A DNA stretch of 64,000 bases from Geobacillus vulcani PSS1 (GCF_000733845.1 NZ_JPOI01000001.1:1837501-1901500), one strand, 5' to 3'; shown: positions 37,142-49,263, counted from the stretch's first letter. The notes: generated by a model not told the origin, from the sequence alone. Numbers and translations: made by a program.

Positions 37142-38611
37142 ATGTTTATTAAATGTTATAATTCATTTGCTGATTATTCTTCACAATACAAATTAACACA
37201 AGATGAATTTTATATTTATTGCTATCTTTACACAAATAGAACATATGAAGAATATGTATTAACCAGTGTTGACTTAATTCATCAGACATTAAATATTTCT
37301 TTTAGCAATAAAGAATACAGCAATAAAAAAATCATTATGAATTGCTTATTAAATTTAAAACAAAAAGATATTATTTCATTTGAAGCCGATCAATTTAAAA
37401 ATAATAATGCTTTATATATTACGTTTAATGAAATTGAAGCAAAAGGATATGAAATGCTTTCATACGAAAAATTCCGTTCATTTAAAAACGCAACGGATTG
37501 CTATATTTATTTCTGTGTGGCACGTTATCAAAAACTCAATGGTTTTGAAGCGTCTTATAACGAATGGGCAAATGTGCTTGGTGTTTCGAGAAAAACGGCT
37601 ATTGAAATGATTGAAGATGCGGTGCAACGAAAAATCATTTTCAAGGAAACTGGAACATATACAGATGAGATGGTTGAGGATAGACAGCAAAAGAAACAAG
37701 AAAAGAATAGATACTATATTCAGAAAGTCGAGCAAAAAGAAAATGTTGCCGTTAAATCAGCAACATCATCTAAAGAAAACGTTCAAACTGTCCAAGAAAA
37801 TAATACTACAAATACAACTAATGAGCAAGAACAACGAGAGCATAACTGGTATATTAAAGATTCGCAATTAACTGCTAATGATTTCTACATTTACTTAACA
37901 ACAAATGACGAGAAATTGAAAAAGCAAGCAGAATTTAGAATTAATGCGATAAGCAAAAATGACAAAGGTAAATATATTGTTGATTCATTAATGAAAGAAG
38001 CACAAGAAAAAGTAAAAGATGAGAAGCGGAAACAAGAACAAGAAATGCTGAAACAAATGACAAATGCAGTGCGTTTAAAAGATGGCACTATTGTTGCGGT
38101 TGATGAAAAGAATATTGATTCAATTGATGTGAATGAGGTTGAACATATTTTCTATTCGTATTATGATCAACATCTCGAAGGATACGGAGAAATTGAAGGA
38201 TTCCAAACAGGCAAATTAATAAATGGTAAATTTGTGTATGATGATCGTCCAGATATGATTCAGAGAGGTTGGGAACTTTATAAACAACACGTGAAAACAG
38301 GTGAAATGTTTACATTGTCAAAAAGGAAAGAGATCAAAGATCAAGTATTTAATGAATTTTTCCCACAACGGAAAGAAGATGAAACAAATATTAATAAATT
38401 TGTAGAAAAGAAGAAGAAAGAAAGAGAAATAATTGATATTGCTTCTATTGTTGTACAAGATTGGGAATTAGACGAAAAGAAAAGAGAAGAGGAACAAAAA
38501 GAACGCCAAGGACGTCAATCAAGATTATTACAATTTCTTGATGAGATGGAGAAAAAGCGAAAAGTATATAATGATGACGATGATTTAAGTTTTCTCGATG
38601 AATTAGATTAA
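37142..38611 (+). CDS. Large winged-helix protein, candidate replication initiator
   Basis: 489 residues. The N-terminal 180 residues look like two tandem winged-helix units (LTQDEFYIYCYLYTNRTYEE; YNEWANVLGVSRKTAIEMIE), as in phage/plasmid replication initiators. A Gln/Asn/Lys-rich linker follows, then a long charged coiled coil (about 250-310) and an acidic C-terminus. ATG 37142 is ten bases after AAGGGG. The repeat array directly upstream supports origin binding or autoregulation. No helicase or primase motif is seen. Confidence 0.6.
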   Translation: MFIKCYNSFADYSSQYKLTQDEFYIYCYLYTNRTYEEYVLTSVDLIHQTLNISFSNKEYSNKKIIMNCLLNLKQKDIISFEADQFKNNNALYITFNEIEAKGYEMLSYEKFRSFKNATDCYIYFCVARYQKLNGFEASYNEWANVLGVSRKTAIEMIEDAVQRKIIFKETGTYTDEMVEDRQQKKQEKNRYYIQKVEQKENVAVKSATSSKENVQTVQENNTTNTTNEQEQREHNWYIKDSQLTANDFYIYLTTNDEKLKKQAEFRINAISKNDKGKYIVDSLMKEAQEKVKDEKRKQEQEMLKQMTNAVRLKDGTIVAVDEKNIDSIDVNEVEHIFYSYYDQHLEGYGEIEGFQTGKLINGKFVYDDRPDMIQRGWELYKQHVKTGEMFTLSKRKEIKDQVFNEFFPQRKEDETNINKFVEKKKKEREIIDIASIVVQDWELDEKKREEEQKERQGRQSRLLQFLDEMEKKRKVYNDDDDLSFLDELD

Positions 38612-38612
38612 T

Positions 38613-38639
38613 GGGCTAGCAAAATGCTAGTCCTTTTTT
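38613..38639 (+). terminator. Terminator before the packaging genes
   Basis: GGGCTAGC (38613-38620) pairs with GCTAGTCC (38626-38633), one wobble pair, followed by T6. Confidence 0.88.
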
Positions 38640-38670
38640 ATTTAATCAAAAAAATAAGGAGGAATCTTAT

Positions 38671-38829
38671 ATGAAAGAGTTTCAAGAGATCATAGAAAAT
38701 ATTGAAATGATGCAAATGCGTTTGTCGCTAATGAAGTTAAATCTTTTAGAACAGCAATTGATTACGAAAGAAATATTGTCAGACATAAAACATTTAGAAA
38801 AACATCTTGGCTCAAAGGAGGATAAATAA
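38671..38829 (+). CDS. Small coiled-coil protein upstream of terminase
   Basis: 52 residues, one amphipathic helix rich in M, L, K and E (EIIENIEMMQMRLSLMKLNL). AAGGAGG precedes ATG 38671 and its stop overlaps the next ATG by one base, indicating translational coupling to the small terminase. Function unknown; it may assist packaging. Confidence 0.65.
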   Translation: MKEFQEIIENIEMMQMRLSLMKLNLLEQQLITKEILSDIKHLEKHLGSKEDK

Positions 38830-39242
38830 TGAACATTCACAAAGCACTGTCAAAACTAGAGTGGCGAAAACGAGCGTATTTTATGCGGAAATTTCAAATA
38901 CGATCACCAAAGAATGAACATATTTTAAATATGACAGACGAAGAGTTTCTCAAGTGGGCAAATAGAAAGTCGATGATCGTCTTTCGTAACTGGGAGCAAA
39001 CGGATGAGTATTTTGAATTGTACATTTTATACATGAAAGGCAAAATGCAACGTGATCTTGAAACTATATATGATGTTGTCTGCGAAAAGGCGAAACAGGG
39101 TGATGAAAAAGCAGTGAAATTGTTTTTGCAACTTCATTCAGAAGTACAAAAACTACAACGTGAAATGAATCGAAAGCCGAAAGTGAAGAAAGATGAGCCG
39201 GCACAAGAAATTGACGATGATGATGACGATTTAGAAATTTAA
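38829..39242 (+). CDS. terS: Terminase small subunit (phBC6A51-like)
   Basis: Recognises the packaging site and recruits the large subunit. The 137-residue protein has an N-terminal helical region and the pattern WEQTDEYFELYILYMKGKMQ, then DVVCEKAKQGDEKAVKLFLQ, close to the phBC6A51 family of small terminases; the C-terminus is strongly acidic. It sits 48 bases upstream of the large terminase gene. Assignment from pattern and context. Confidence 0.75.
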   Translation: MNIHKALSKLEWRKRAYFMRKFQIRSPKNEHILNMTDEEFLKWANRKSMIVFRNWEQTDEYFELYILYMKGKMQRDLETIYDVVCEKAKQGDEKAVKLFLQLHSEVQKLQREMNRKPKVKKDEPAQEIDDDDDDLEI

Positions 39243-39290
39243 AACAGACATATTTTCGTTTTTAAAGAGTGTCACAGGAGGTGAAATTGA

Positions 39291-40892
39291 TTGACTAAAA
39301 GATTGACAAAAGAGCAGAAATTACAGATTATTATGAACGATTTTAAATTGTTTGCGAAGAACTTCATTAAGATCGTTGACAATAACGGTGATACTGTACC
39401 GTTTATTTTGAACGCTGAACAGTCGCAATTTATAGATGAAATGTCAAAATATAACATCATTTTAAAAGGGCGACAAATCGGCTTCACAACACTTTCACTA
39501 GCATACATGCTTTATTCAGCATGCACAAAGCCCGATACAAATTATATTATTATGACGCATCATGCAAGCGTCAGTAAATCACTTTTCGTTAAATTGAAGA
39601 AAATGTATAAAAATCTTCCTCATGATAAATATCCGAATTTGTTTCCGAAAACATTACTAAACAACAGAGATGAACTTTATCTCGACAACGGCTCACGTAT
39701 CATTATTGCTACTGCCAACGGTGAAGATAGTATAAGTGGAAATACCTTCCAAATGATACACCTATCAGAAATGGCAAAGTATCCTGCTGATGTACAGGAA
39801 GAAATCATTGCAACATGTATTCCGGCTTTGGCGAAAAATGAATCTAGTGCAATTATTATCGAATCAACCGCTTATGGCTACAACACCTATCAAGAAATGT
39901 TCATGAAGGCATATAGGGATAAAGAGAGCGTATGGAAGGCACATTTCTATTCATGGCTTGCAAAAGCGTATGAGAAACAGTTTAAACATACGTTCGATGA
40001 AGCAGAAGCGTGGTTTCGGGCTAATAACAACGGCAGACGAATGACATACGAGGATTTAGAGCCGGATGAGCGAATTTTGCGTGACAAATACGGTGCTACA
40101 TATAGACAATTGATGTTTAGACGTTATTACATAGCGACAAATAGTTTGGAAAAATTTAACAGGGAATTTCCGACTACACCCGATATTGCATTTGCGGAAA
40201 GCAATAAGTCAATCTTTGACACTGCAAAGATTATTGAACGATTGCATTATGTGATACCGCCACTTGAAACGAAAGATGTATATGATATGTTGCCCGATAT
40301 TTTAAAACCATACATAAACAAAAATCTTTTTATCTTTCATTTGCCGAAACCGAAAGTAAGGCATTTTGCAGGTGTAGACGTTGCATCGGGTCAAGGCGGC
40401 GACTATTCAACGATGAGTATTTTTGACGCTGATGGACAGCAAGTCGCTTCATTCTATGCAAATGATATTCCTGTTTACAAATTTGCAGAGATTGTTGATG
40501 CTTTAGGAAAGTTTTACAATTATGCTTTTATATGTGTAGAGCGTAACTCATATGGCTTGCCGTTGCTTGAACGTTTGAGAAAGGATTACGGCTATTTAAA
40601 TCTTCTTAAACAAAAAGTATTCGATCAGCGAGGAAAACAAAAAATGCAACTTGGTTTTCAGACAACAAACGTTACGAAGCCGATCATCATAAATGACATG
40701 AAAGAGATGTTTGAACTTAGCATGATTAACATTGAGTGTGTACGGACACTGGAAGAAATGAAAATATATCAAGAAGATGCGAAAGGGCGTACAAATGCGA
40801 AAAAAGGCGCGAAGAATCATGACGATTTAGTGATTGCTGTTGCAATGGCGGTACAAGCGATGAAACAAGGAAAATATTATGTTGATATTTGA
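39291..40892 (+). CDS. terL: Terminase large subunit
   Basis: DNA-packaging motor: ATPase plus nuclease. The 533-residue protein has a P-loop variant KGRQIGFTT near residues 59-67, a Walker B-like FQMIHLSEM near 160, the coupling motif SAIIIESTAYG, and an RNase H-like nuclease beginning FAGVDVASGQGGDYS near 365, with a further acidic site in the C-terminal HDDLVIAVAMA. TTG 39291 after AGGAGGTG is the start. Both catalytic halves appear intact. Confidence 0.93.
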   Translation: MTKRLTKEQKLQIIMNDFKLFAKNFIKIVDNNGDTVPFILNAEQSQFIDEMSKYNIILKGRQIGFTTLSLAYMLYSACTKPDTNYIIMTHHASVSKSLFVKLKKMYKNLPHDKYPNLFPKTLLNNRDELYLDNGSRIIIATANGEDSISGNTFQMIHLSEMAKYPADVQEEIIATCIPALAKNESSAIIIESTAYGYNTYQEMFMKAYRDKESVWKAHFYSWLAKAYEKQFKHTFDEAEAWFRANNNGRRMTYEDLEPDERILRDKYGATYRQLMFRRYYIATNSLEKFNREFPTTPDIAFAESNKSIFDTAKIIERLHYVIPPLETKDVYDMLPDILKPYINKNLFIFHLPKPKVRHFAGVDVASGQGGDYSTMSIFDADGQQVASFYANDIPVYKFAEIVDALGKFYNYAFICVERNSYGLPLLERLRKDYGYLNLLKQKVFDQRGKQKMQLGFQTTNVTKPIIINDMKEMFELSMINIECVRTLEEMKIYQEDAKGRTNAKKGAKNHDDLVIAVAMAVQAMKQGKYYVDI

Positions 40893-40911
40893 TAAAAGGG
40901 GGAATTTCTAA

Positions 40912-42219
40912 ATGAATCTTCAACAATACATAAAAGAATATCATGAAGGGCGCGATGATTGGTTTATTGAAGAAGTGCAAAACGTATCAGCACAACAAAG
41001 AATTATGAAAGTGATGAATCTTAAAGAGTATCTCGACGGAAAACATAAAATCCTTCAAAAGTCAAATGAAAAATTTGGCGGAAAAGAATATGAGCCGAGA
41101 AAGATTGTTTTGAATCATGCGTTGACATTATTAAATTTTCAAACGAGTTTCCTTCTTCAAAATCCAATAACCATTACAGGAAAAGAGCGCATTGTGAAAG
41201 AATATCAACGAGTAAATAAGCAAGGTAAATATGATCGACTAAATTATAAGATTTTAGATAAGATGCTCAAATACGGGCAAGTGTATGAGTATGTATATTT
41301 TGATAAGAATGTAATCAAAAGCAAACTCATTGATGCAAGCGAAGCGTATCCTGTATACAATGATGAGAATGAAATGATTGCATTTGTTCAAGCGTACACT
41401 GTGAACGGAGTAGATTATTATATTTTATACACAGATGATACGGTTGAAACTTATGATAATAAAGGCGGAGAATTGCGCTTAACAGGAAGATATGCGAATT
41501 TGTCGGGATTGCCTGTCGTGTATAAAACGACAAATGAAGTGAATGAGAATGAAGGTAAAAGTGAACTTGAGAAATGGATAAGTATTTTAGATTCACTTGA
41601 AGATTTATTGAGTAAAGCAACGGATGCATATTACAAATTTATAACAGGGATTCCAGTTATTACAGGGCAGCAGTTGAAAGGATCACTTCCAGTCGATATT
41701 GTAGGGGCTGGATTGAATTTAGATGACGGAGCAACATTTGAATTTGTAAGTAATAAGTTTGATTCACAAGCGTTTGATACATTATACGAAACATTATTGA
41801 ATGCGTTGTATACAGTAGCACATTTGCCTGCAATTGCAGTAGGTAGAACAGATATTAGTAATGTAAGCACAGAAGCAGTAAAAATGTTGTATCAACTCGC
41901 GATGATGAAGGCAGGACAGAATGAACAATATATAAGAGAAGGTATTGAGCAACGTTTTGAGAAGATTAGACGATTGCTCGAATATAAAGGCGTAACGTTT
42001 AGTGATGAGGAATTTGATTCATTAGGGCTTGTATTCCAGTATGCGTTGCCAAGTTCGGATAAGGAAGTAATCGAGAACATGAAAGCATTGCGTGAAATGG
42101 GTGCATTGAGTTTGCAAACGATGCTTGAACAGAATCCGTATGTTAATGATGTGCAACAAGAGATGATGAGATTGAAGGAAGAAAATAACACAATATCCAG
42201 TGTTATTGATAATAATTAG
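40912..42219 (+). CDS. Portal protein (SPP1 gp6-like)
   Basis: Forms the dodecameric vertex through which DNA enters the capsid. The 435-residue product carries the portal pattern: a helical start, LLNFQTSFLLQNPITITG, KMLKYGQVYEYVYFDKN, YKTTNEVNENEGKSELEKWI, a region rich in L and S before GIPVITGQQL, and PAIAVGRTDISNVSTEAVKM at the clip-stem. GGGGGAA precedes ATG 40912, 19 bases after terL. Identification is strong. Confidence 0.92.
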   Translation: MNLQQYIKEYHEGRDDWFIEEVQNVSAQQRIMKVMNLKEYLDGKHKILQKSNEKFGGKEYEPRKIVLNHALTLLNFQTSFLLQNPITITGKERIVKEYQRVNKQGKYDRLNYKILDKMLKYGQVYEYVYFDKNVIKSKLIDASEAYPVYNDENEMIAFVQAYTVNGVDYYILYTDDTVETYDNKGGELRLTGRYANLSGLPVVYKTTNEVNENEGKSELEKWISILDSLEDLLSKATDAYYKFITGIPVITGQQLKGSLPVDIVGAGLNLDDGATFEFVSNKFDSQAFDTLYETLLNALYTVAHLPAIAVGRTDISNVSTEAVKMLYQLAMMKAGQNEQYIREGIEQRFEKIRRLLEYKGVTFSDEEFDSLGLVFQYALPSSDKEVIENMKALREMGALSLQTMLEQNPYVNDVQQEMMRLKEENNTISSVIDNN

Positions 42220-42978
42220 ACACAAGATGTTGTGTTTAATTAAAATGTAAACGTGAAAAGGGATTAGGTTGACAAATGATATATCCGCCTGCTCGCGCCT
42301 GTTATGAATAGACGCAAAAAGCCAATTAAAAAAAGGGGGGTGCAGGGCAGGGCAGGCGGTCAAGTCCAACTTTGGACTTACTATGCGTGCAGATCGACAA
42401 ATTTGACGTGATTTTTTTTATACATTTTTTATGTAATTACTGTATATTTTAGATCAAAAATGATAGAATCAAAGTTTTATCGAAACTTATATTTCACAAA
42501 GTTTATGCATTAGTAGATCATTGATAAATAGTGGGTTTTTGATATGTTTTGCATAAAGTTTGTGAAAAAATATACCATATATGGTATAAAATCAAGTAGT
42601 TTTACTTGACAGAAAAACATTGATAAATCAATATTTGTCAAATAATGGTGTTTAACATAATGGCTATTATGTTAACAATAAAACGTTATGCCGATGAATA
42701 CAATATGCATGATTTTGTATAAACGAAATACCCCTAATTGACAAAAATTGCCCGTAGCAAGTCATTTTACACACGCACGAAAATTTTTCTTTTAATTCTC
42801 TACCATCCAAAAACGTTGATTTTTCAATACTTTTCGCACATTCACTCTACATTCAAAAAACGCCTATATTTCAACGTTTTTTTAACATAGATGCAATATT
42901 GCTCGTTTCTATTAAAAATAAATGTGCTTTGCCTATGATTACCTATCTAAAAAAATAAAATGAAAGGAAATGATGTAT
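42220..42978. other. Gene-free structured region after the portal gene
   Basis: No plausible gene. It contains a short GC-rich island near 42265-42390 (six G, then GGG, GGG and GG tracts) in otherwise AT-rich DNA; the inverted repeat TTTCACAAAGTTTATGCA/TGCATAAAGTTTGTGAAA (42492-42509, 42550-42567); the 18-base palindrome at 42571-42588; TCAAGTA/TACTTGA (42592-42609); TTAACATAAT/ATTATGTTAA (42652-42675); and AACGTTGA/TCAACGTT boxes like those at the left end. A packaging site, origin or regulatory block is possible. Confidence 0.65.
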
Positions 42979-43317
42979 ATGACGAATCTTCAACGGTTGC
43001 TTTTAGAGATTCAAGATATTGATTTAGATCAAAACGAATTAGCGATTTATCTTCAAGAAAATGGCTTAAATGCTCATGACGAATATAATCCTTCAAGTGC
43101 AACGAATAAACGCAATATATATAAAACTGCTTTATCAATTCTTGAATCAATTGCGAATAATCCATCTTTAATGAAAAACTACAAACTCGATGATATGACC
43201 GTTACTGATTTTCACGAAAATTTATTGAATCGTATTGATCAACTCGAACGAAAAATCCGTCAAATGAAAACGGATGATGAAGAGCAAACGGGTAATGTAT
43301 TTATGTTGTTTAAGTGA
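42979..43317 (+). CDS. Head-tail connector (adaptor)-like protein
   Basis: 112 residues from ATG 42979, ten bases after AAAGGA; ATGs at 42970 and 42973 are alternatives. It is helical, with a pattern found in gp6/gp15-type adaptors: YKTALSILESIANNPSLMKN, YKLDDMTVTDFHENLLNRID, QLERKIRQM. It follows the portal and packaging region, the usual place for the adaptor. Sequence similarity in this class is low, so the role is inferred. Confidence 0.6.
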   Translation: MTNLQRLLLEIQDIDLDQNELAIYLQENGLNAHDEYNPSSATNKRNIYKTALSILESIANNPSLMKNYKLDDMTVTDFHENLLNRIDQLERKIRQMKTDDEEQTGNVFMLFK

Positions 43318-43376
43318 TAGCGTGACATGATGTAACGCTGTCGAGAACGTTATTTTAATGTAAGGAGGTCTACAAA

Positions 43377-43949
43377 ATGAATCCTTTTACAATAGATAAT
43401 TCAGATTTTCAATTTCTTCTTGATTCAGTCGGGGAAACGGTTATCATCGACAATGTATCGAAAAAATGTATTGTAAATAATGCAGAAATCGGCGATTATG
43501 AAGAAAAATATATTTATACTCTCGATTCAATCCAGCGTGGGAATCTTATTGTGTACAATGGAAAAAACTATCTAATTGTGTCTGATATTACAGAAGGTAA
43601 AATGTATAAGAAAGCATTAATGCGAAAAACGAATGAAACGATACATATTGAACAAACAGAACAACGGCTAATCGGCTATAACGACTTCGGAGAGCCGATA
43701 TATGAAACGATTGTTGTAGCGAGTATAGATGTTCCGATTATTGTTGACAAATACACTTTCAAGATAGATGATTTTGCGCCAATTAGAGTGCCGGAAAATC
43801 AAATTATTGTCACGATGCAAAATAATGAAACGAATAAAAGTAAATTTACTGTAAATACGACATTTGAAGTGATGGATAAAACGTGGAAAGTTATTAACGT
43901 TGATTTAACAAGAACGGGATTGTTGATATTGACGTGTGAATTGAGTTAA
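43377..43949 (+). CDS. Head-closure-like structural protein
   Basis: 190 residues, rich in beta strands (NLIVYNGKNYLIVSDITE; IDVPIIVDKYTFKIDDF; TFEVMDKTWKVINVDLTRTG). The repeated pattern of strand pairs fits a head-closure or stopper protein that binds the adaptor. AAGGAGG precedes ATG 43377. It is the last gene before attR; no tail gene follows. Assignment is by order and fold impression. Confidence 0.55.
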   Translation: MNPFTIDNSDFQFLLDSVGETVIIDNVSKKCIVNNAEIGDYEEKYIYTLDSIQRGNLIVYNGKNYLIVSDITEGKMYKKALMRKTNETIHIEQTEQRLIGYNDFGEPIYETIVVASIDVPIIVDKYTFKIDDFAPIRVPENQIIVTMQNNETNKSKFTVNTTFEVMDKTWKVINVDLTRTGLLILTCELS

Positions 43950-44001
43950 TATAAAAAATTGTGAAGATATACGACATTTTAGTATTGCTTTTTCTAATAG
44001 A

Positions 44002-44080
44002 AGCGTGATATGATATACATAGCAAATTTTAGTACATTGAGTGACCGTTTAGGTATTGATATATCTATCACGCTTTTTTT
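44002..44080 (+). terminator. Right-end terminator of the element
   Basis: AGCGTGATA (44002-44010) pairs with TATCACGCT (44066-44074) across a 55-base loop that contains TACATTGAGTGACC, followed by T7. It ends transcription just before attR. Confidence 0.65.
44033..44046 (-). repeat. Right-end copy of the 14-bp inverted arm repeat
   Basis: TACATTGAGTGACC is the exact reverse complement of GGTCACTCAATGTA at 27982-27995. The sites lie 39 bases inside attR and 153 inside attL, as integrase arm-type sites often do. Confidence 0.75.
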
Positions 44081-44085
44081 AAAAA

Positions 44086-44125
44086 ATGATGACGTCCAAG
44101 AAGTGTACCATAATTTGGACGAATC
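44086..44125 (+). repeat. attR core (40-bp direct repeat copy 2)
   Basis: Identical to 27789-27828. It is followed by the displaced native yebC end (44126-44140) with A at two third positions where the functional gene has G. Confidence 0.95.
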
Positions 44126-44147
44126 AGTGCTTGAAGAGTAGCGACGT

Positions 44148-44173
44148 CCGTCGGCGAGGCCGGCGGATTTTTT
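44148..44173 (+). terminator. Native yebC terminator, displaced by the insertion
   Basis: CCGTCGGC (44148-44155) pairs with GCCGGCGG (44159-44166), followed by ATTTTTTG. In an uninterrupted genome it would lie just after the yebC stop. Confidence 0.85.
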
Positions 44174-44366
44174 GTGCAGACGTTCCAAGGTCGCGGAACA
44201 TAATCGAATATGATGATCGAGCGCCATTGGCTCGAATCCTCGCCCCACTTTTTGGATCCGCGGCAGCTTGTCTTGCAAAAAAGCTGATGGGGAAGGAATA
44301 AAATGGCGTCCGCTGGTGAAACTAGTGGTGTAAAGGAACCATCATCCGAGAAGAGAGGAACAAACG

Positions 44367-44843
44367 ATGCGAATTCTTTTCTTCATACTGTGGATCGCCG
44401 CCATCGTGTCACCGGTTCATTCGGTCTCCGCTGAAGCGGTCAAGATGACGATCGTGCTCGAGCGGCAATATTTGGACGGAGAGATGAGCGAAGAGAAGGT
44501 CACCGAAACCGTCGATTCGCTGAAAGAAATATGGAAAAAATATCGCGATTGGCAACTCGTGACGCTCGATGATCAGACGATCGTGTTTCGCAAAACAATC
44601 AACGACATTTCCCCGTTGTTAAAAACAAACGGCTATTTCGGGATTACAGACGATGGCACGTTGTCTATTTTCAACGGCAAACCGGGCCGGTCGAGCGAAA
44701 TCATCCAGTCGTTTTTCCAAATCGACGTGCAAAAGCTCGAAAGCCGCCAGCAAGAGAAGTTGAAGCAAGGAATTCGCGTCCTCTCGAAGGAACAGTATGA
44801 ACAAGTGATCGAAATGTACCGCCATTTTGCGGTCGTCCAATAA
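44367..44843 (+). CDS. bofC: Bypass-of-forespore protein BofC
   Basis: Forespore-secreted inhibitor acting on the SpoIVB protease that triggers sigma-K activation. 158 residues: a signal peptide (about 1-22, [20 protein letters not shown]), then the BofC N-domain ([19 protein letters not shown]) and C-domain ([15 protein letters not shown]). GAGAGGAA precedes ATG 44367. It is between yebC and ruvA, as in Bacillus, and functionally linked to spoIVFA/FB in this window. Confidence 0.93.
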   Translation: MRILFFILWIAAIVSPVHSVSAEAVKMTIVLERQYLDGEMSEEKVTETVDSLKEIWKKYRDWQLVTLDDQTIVFRKTINDISPLLKTNGYFGITDDGTLSIFNGKPGRSSEIIQSFFQIDVQKLESRQQEKLKQGIRVLSKEQYEQVIEMYRHFAVVQ

Positions 44844-44855
44844 GCGAAGCGAAAG

Positions 44856-44890
44856 CCCGTGGTGCAAAGCGCATCGCGGGATTTCTTTTT
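44856..44890 (+). terminator. Terminator after bofC
   Basis: CCCGTGGTGC (44856-44865) pairs with GCATCGCGGG (44871-44880) with wobble pairs, followed by ATTTCTTTTT. Confidence 0.8.
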
Positions 44891-44916
44891 GCTATAATGG
44901 AATCATATGATACAAT
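44889..44916 (+). promoter_or_regulatory. Promoter of ruvAB-queA-tgt
   Basis: TTGCTA (44889-44894), 16-base spacer, TACAAT (44911-44916). TATAAT at 44893-44898 is an alternative -10. Confidence 0.5.
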
Positions 44917-44947
44917 GAAAGGACGAAAAAAAGGAGAGGAGCAACCA

Positions 44948-45532
44948 TTGATCGAGTTTATTCGTGGGTATGTTGATTACGTCTGCCCGGAATATATCGT
45001 CATCGACCATAACGGCATCGGCTACGAGATCTTTACGCCGAACCCGTTTGCGTTTCAGGAAAGCCGTGAGGTGGCGGTGACCGTCTATACATACGAATAT
45101 GTGCGCGAAGATGTGCACGCCTTGTACGGGTTCCCAACGCGCGAAGAGCGCAACTTGTTCGCCAAGCTGCTGCAAGTGTCGGGCATCGGGCCGAAAGGCG
45201 GCCTCGCCATTTTGGCGGCTGGGCGTCCGGATGAACTGGCGCGGGCCATCGAGGAAGAAAACGAGGCGTTTTTATGCAAGTTTCCAGGTGTGGGCAAAAA
45301 GACGGCCCGACAAATGATTTTGGATTTAAAAGGGAAGCTCGGGACGCTTGCGGCGCCGGCGGATACGCGTTCGGCCGCGCCGCTTTCTGGTGCGCTCGCC
45401 GAGGCGGTGGCGGCGCTCAAGGCGCTCGGCTATGCTGAACGGGAGATTGAGAAAATCATTCCGGCGCTCCGCGAAGAAGTGATGTCGACGGAACAGTATG
45501 TGAAGCGGGCGCTGGCGCTGCTTTTGGGATAA
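44948..45532 (+). CDS. ruvA: Holliday junction DNA helicase subunit RuvA
   Basis: Binds Holliday junctions as a tetramer and loads RuvB. TTG 44948 after AAGGAGAGG gives the canonical start [18 protein letters not shown]; upstream codons overlap the promoter. 194 residues: OB fold, two helix-hairpin-helix motifs ([14 protein letters not shown] and [13 protein letters not shown]) and a C-terminal RuvB-binding domain. Confidence 0.96.
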   Translation: MIEFIRGYVDYVCPEYIVIDHNGIGYEIFTPNPFAFQESREVAVTVYTYEYVREDVHALYGFPTREERNLFAKLLQVSGIGPKGGLAILAAGRPDELARAIEEENEAFLCKFPGVGKKTARQMILDLKGKLGTLAAPADTRSAAPLSGALAEAVAALKALGYAEREIEKIIPALREEVMSTEQYVKRALALLLG

Positions 45533-45557
45533 ACAGCGGCCAAAGGGAGGGATAACG

Positions 45558-46559
45558 GTGGAGGAACGGCTTGTATCTGGGGAGGTCTTAGGGGAAGAGG
45601 CTGTGTTTGAACCAAGTTTGCGCCCGCAATATTTGCATGAATATATCGGGCAAGATAAGATCAAAGAAAACTTAAAAGTGTTCATTGAAGCGGCCAAGCT
45701 CCGCGGAGAGACGCTCGACCATGTGCTGCTGTATGGACCGCCGGGGCTTGGGAAAACGACGCTGGCGGTGATCATTGCCAATGAAATGGGCGTCAAGCTG
45801 CGGGCGACGTCCGGCCCGGCGCTCGAGCGGCCCGGCGATTTAGCGGCGCTGTTAACGTCGCTCGAGCCGGGGGATGTGCTCTTTATTGATGAGATCCACC
45901 GGCTGTCGCGGGCGGTGGAAGAGGTGCTCTATCCGGCGATGGAGGATTATTGCTTAGATATCGCGATCGGCAGGGGGCCGGATGCGCGTACGCTCCGCCT
46001 TGACTTGCCGCCGTTTACGCTCGTTGGGGCGACGACGCGAGCTGGGGCGCTGTCAGCGCCGCTGCGCGACCGGTTTGGCGTCATCAGCCGGCTCGAATAC
46101 TATCACGTCGACCAACTTGCCCAAATCATTGAGCGGGCGGCGGCCATCTTGCAAATCGGCATTGATCGAGAAGCGGCGCTTGAGCTTGCCCGCCGGGCGC
46201 GCGGCACGCCGCGCATCGCCAATCGCTTGCTGCGGCGCGTCCGCGATTTCGCGCAAGTGCGCGGGGATGGGGACATTACGCAGCCCCTCGCTGTCGAAGC
46301 CCTCGAGCGGCTGCAAGTCGACCGGCTCGGACTCGACCAAATCGACCATAAGCTGCTTTCAGCGATGATTGAAAAATTCGCCGGTGGTCCGGTCGGGCTC
46401 GAAACGCTGGCGGCTGTCATCGGTGAAGAAGCGCAAACGATTGAAGAAGTGTATGAGCCGTACTTGATGCAAATCGGTCTCTTGCAACGTACGCCGCGCG
46501 GGCGTGTCGTCACGCCGGCGGCGTACACCCATTTCGGAATGGAGGTGCCGAAGCGGTGA
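45558..46559 (+). CDS. ruvB: Holliday junction branch migration ATPase RuvB
   Basis: AAA+ motor of branch migration. The 333-residue protein has Walker [10 protein letters not shown], Walker [10 protein letters not shown], sensor 1 VGATTRAG, the arginine finger region LRDRFG, and the C-terminal winged helix with TPRGRV. GTG 45558 follows GGGAGG. The stop overlaps the next gene by four bases. Confidence 0.98.
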   Translation: MEERLVSGEVLGEEAVFEPSLRPQYLHEYIGQDKIKENLKVFIEAAKLRGETLDHVLLYGPPGLGKTTLAVIIANEMGVKLRATSGPALERPGDLAALLTSLEPGDVLFIDEIHRLSRAVEEVLYPAMEDYCLDIAIGRGPDARTLRLDLPPFTLVGATTRAGALSAPLRDRFGVISRLEYYHVDQLAQIIERAAAILQIGIDREAALELARRARGTPRIANRLLRRVRDFAQVRGDGDITQPLAVEALERLQVDRLGLDQIDHKLLSAMIEKFAGGPVGLETLAAVIGEEAQTIEEVYEPYLMQIGLLQRTPRGRVVTPAAYTHFGMEVPKR

Positions 46560-46762
46560 ACAGCTTGCCGAAGTTGATCATGACGATCGGCGTTGTGCTC
46601 ATCATTGTCGGGTTTGTCATGCAGTTTGTCAAACTCGGCCGCCTGCCGGGGGATATCGTCATCCGAAAAGGGAATATGACGTTTTATTTTCCTATTGTGA
46701 CATCCATATTGCTGAGTGTTGTGCTCTCTTTGATTTTTTATGTACTCGGACGATTTCGCTGA
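46556..46762 (+). CDS. DUF2905 family small membrane protein
   Basis: 68 residues with two membrane helices (about 7-25 and 45-65) separated by [21 protein letters not shown], the DUF2905 signature. GTG 46556 overlaps the ruvB stop. Widely conserved between ruvB and queA in Bacillaceae; function unknown. Confidence 0.9.
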   Translation: MNSLPKLIMTIGVVLIIVGFVMQFVKLGRLPGDIVIRKGNMTFYFPIVTSILLSVVLSLIFYVLGRFR

Positions 46763-46777
46763 AGGAAGGAGACGTTT

Positions 46778-48966
<2,189 letters not shown>

Positions 48967-48990
48967 CGACCGGAAAGGAGGGGGGATTGC

Positions 48991-49263
48991 ATGAACGCGA
49001 CCATCGCCAATTTATTGCCGATTGTGCTGTTTTTTGTGATTTTCTACTTTTTGCTCATTCGTCCGCAGCAAAAACGGCAACGCGCCATCCAACAAATGCA
49101 GGCGAATTTGAAAAAAGGCGATAAAATCATCACGATCGGCGGATTGCACGGCATCATCGACTCAGTCGATGAGGACAAAATCATCGTTCGCGCCGGCGAC
49201 GGCACGCGGCTGACGTTCGACCGCTCCGCGGTGAGAGAAGTGGTGGCGGAAAGCAAGGCGTAG
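48991..49263 (+). CDS. yajC: Preprotein translocase accessory subunit YajC
   Basis: Small membrane protein associated with SecDF. 90 residues: an N-terminal helix (about 5-24, LLPIVLFFVIFYFLLIRPQQ) with the RPQQKRQ signature and a short cytoplasmic domain. AAGGAGGGGGG precedes ATG 48991. Confidence 0.96.
   Translation: MNATIANLLPIVLFFVIFYFLLIRPQQKRQRAIQQMQANLKKGDKIITIGGLHGIIDSVDEDKIIVRAGDGTRLTFDRSAVREVVAESKA

Noticed and set aside
44086..44301. Plus-strand 71-codon frame starting in attR
   Set aside because: Starts inside the duplicated yebC end in the wrong frame and runs through the displaced yebC terminator; no ribosome site.
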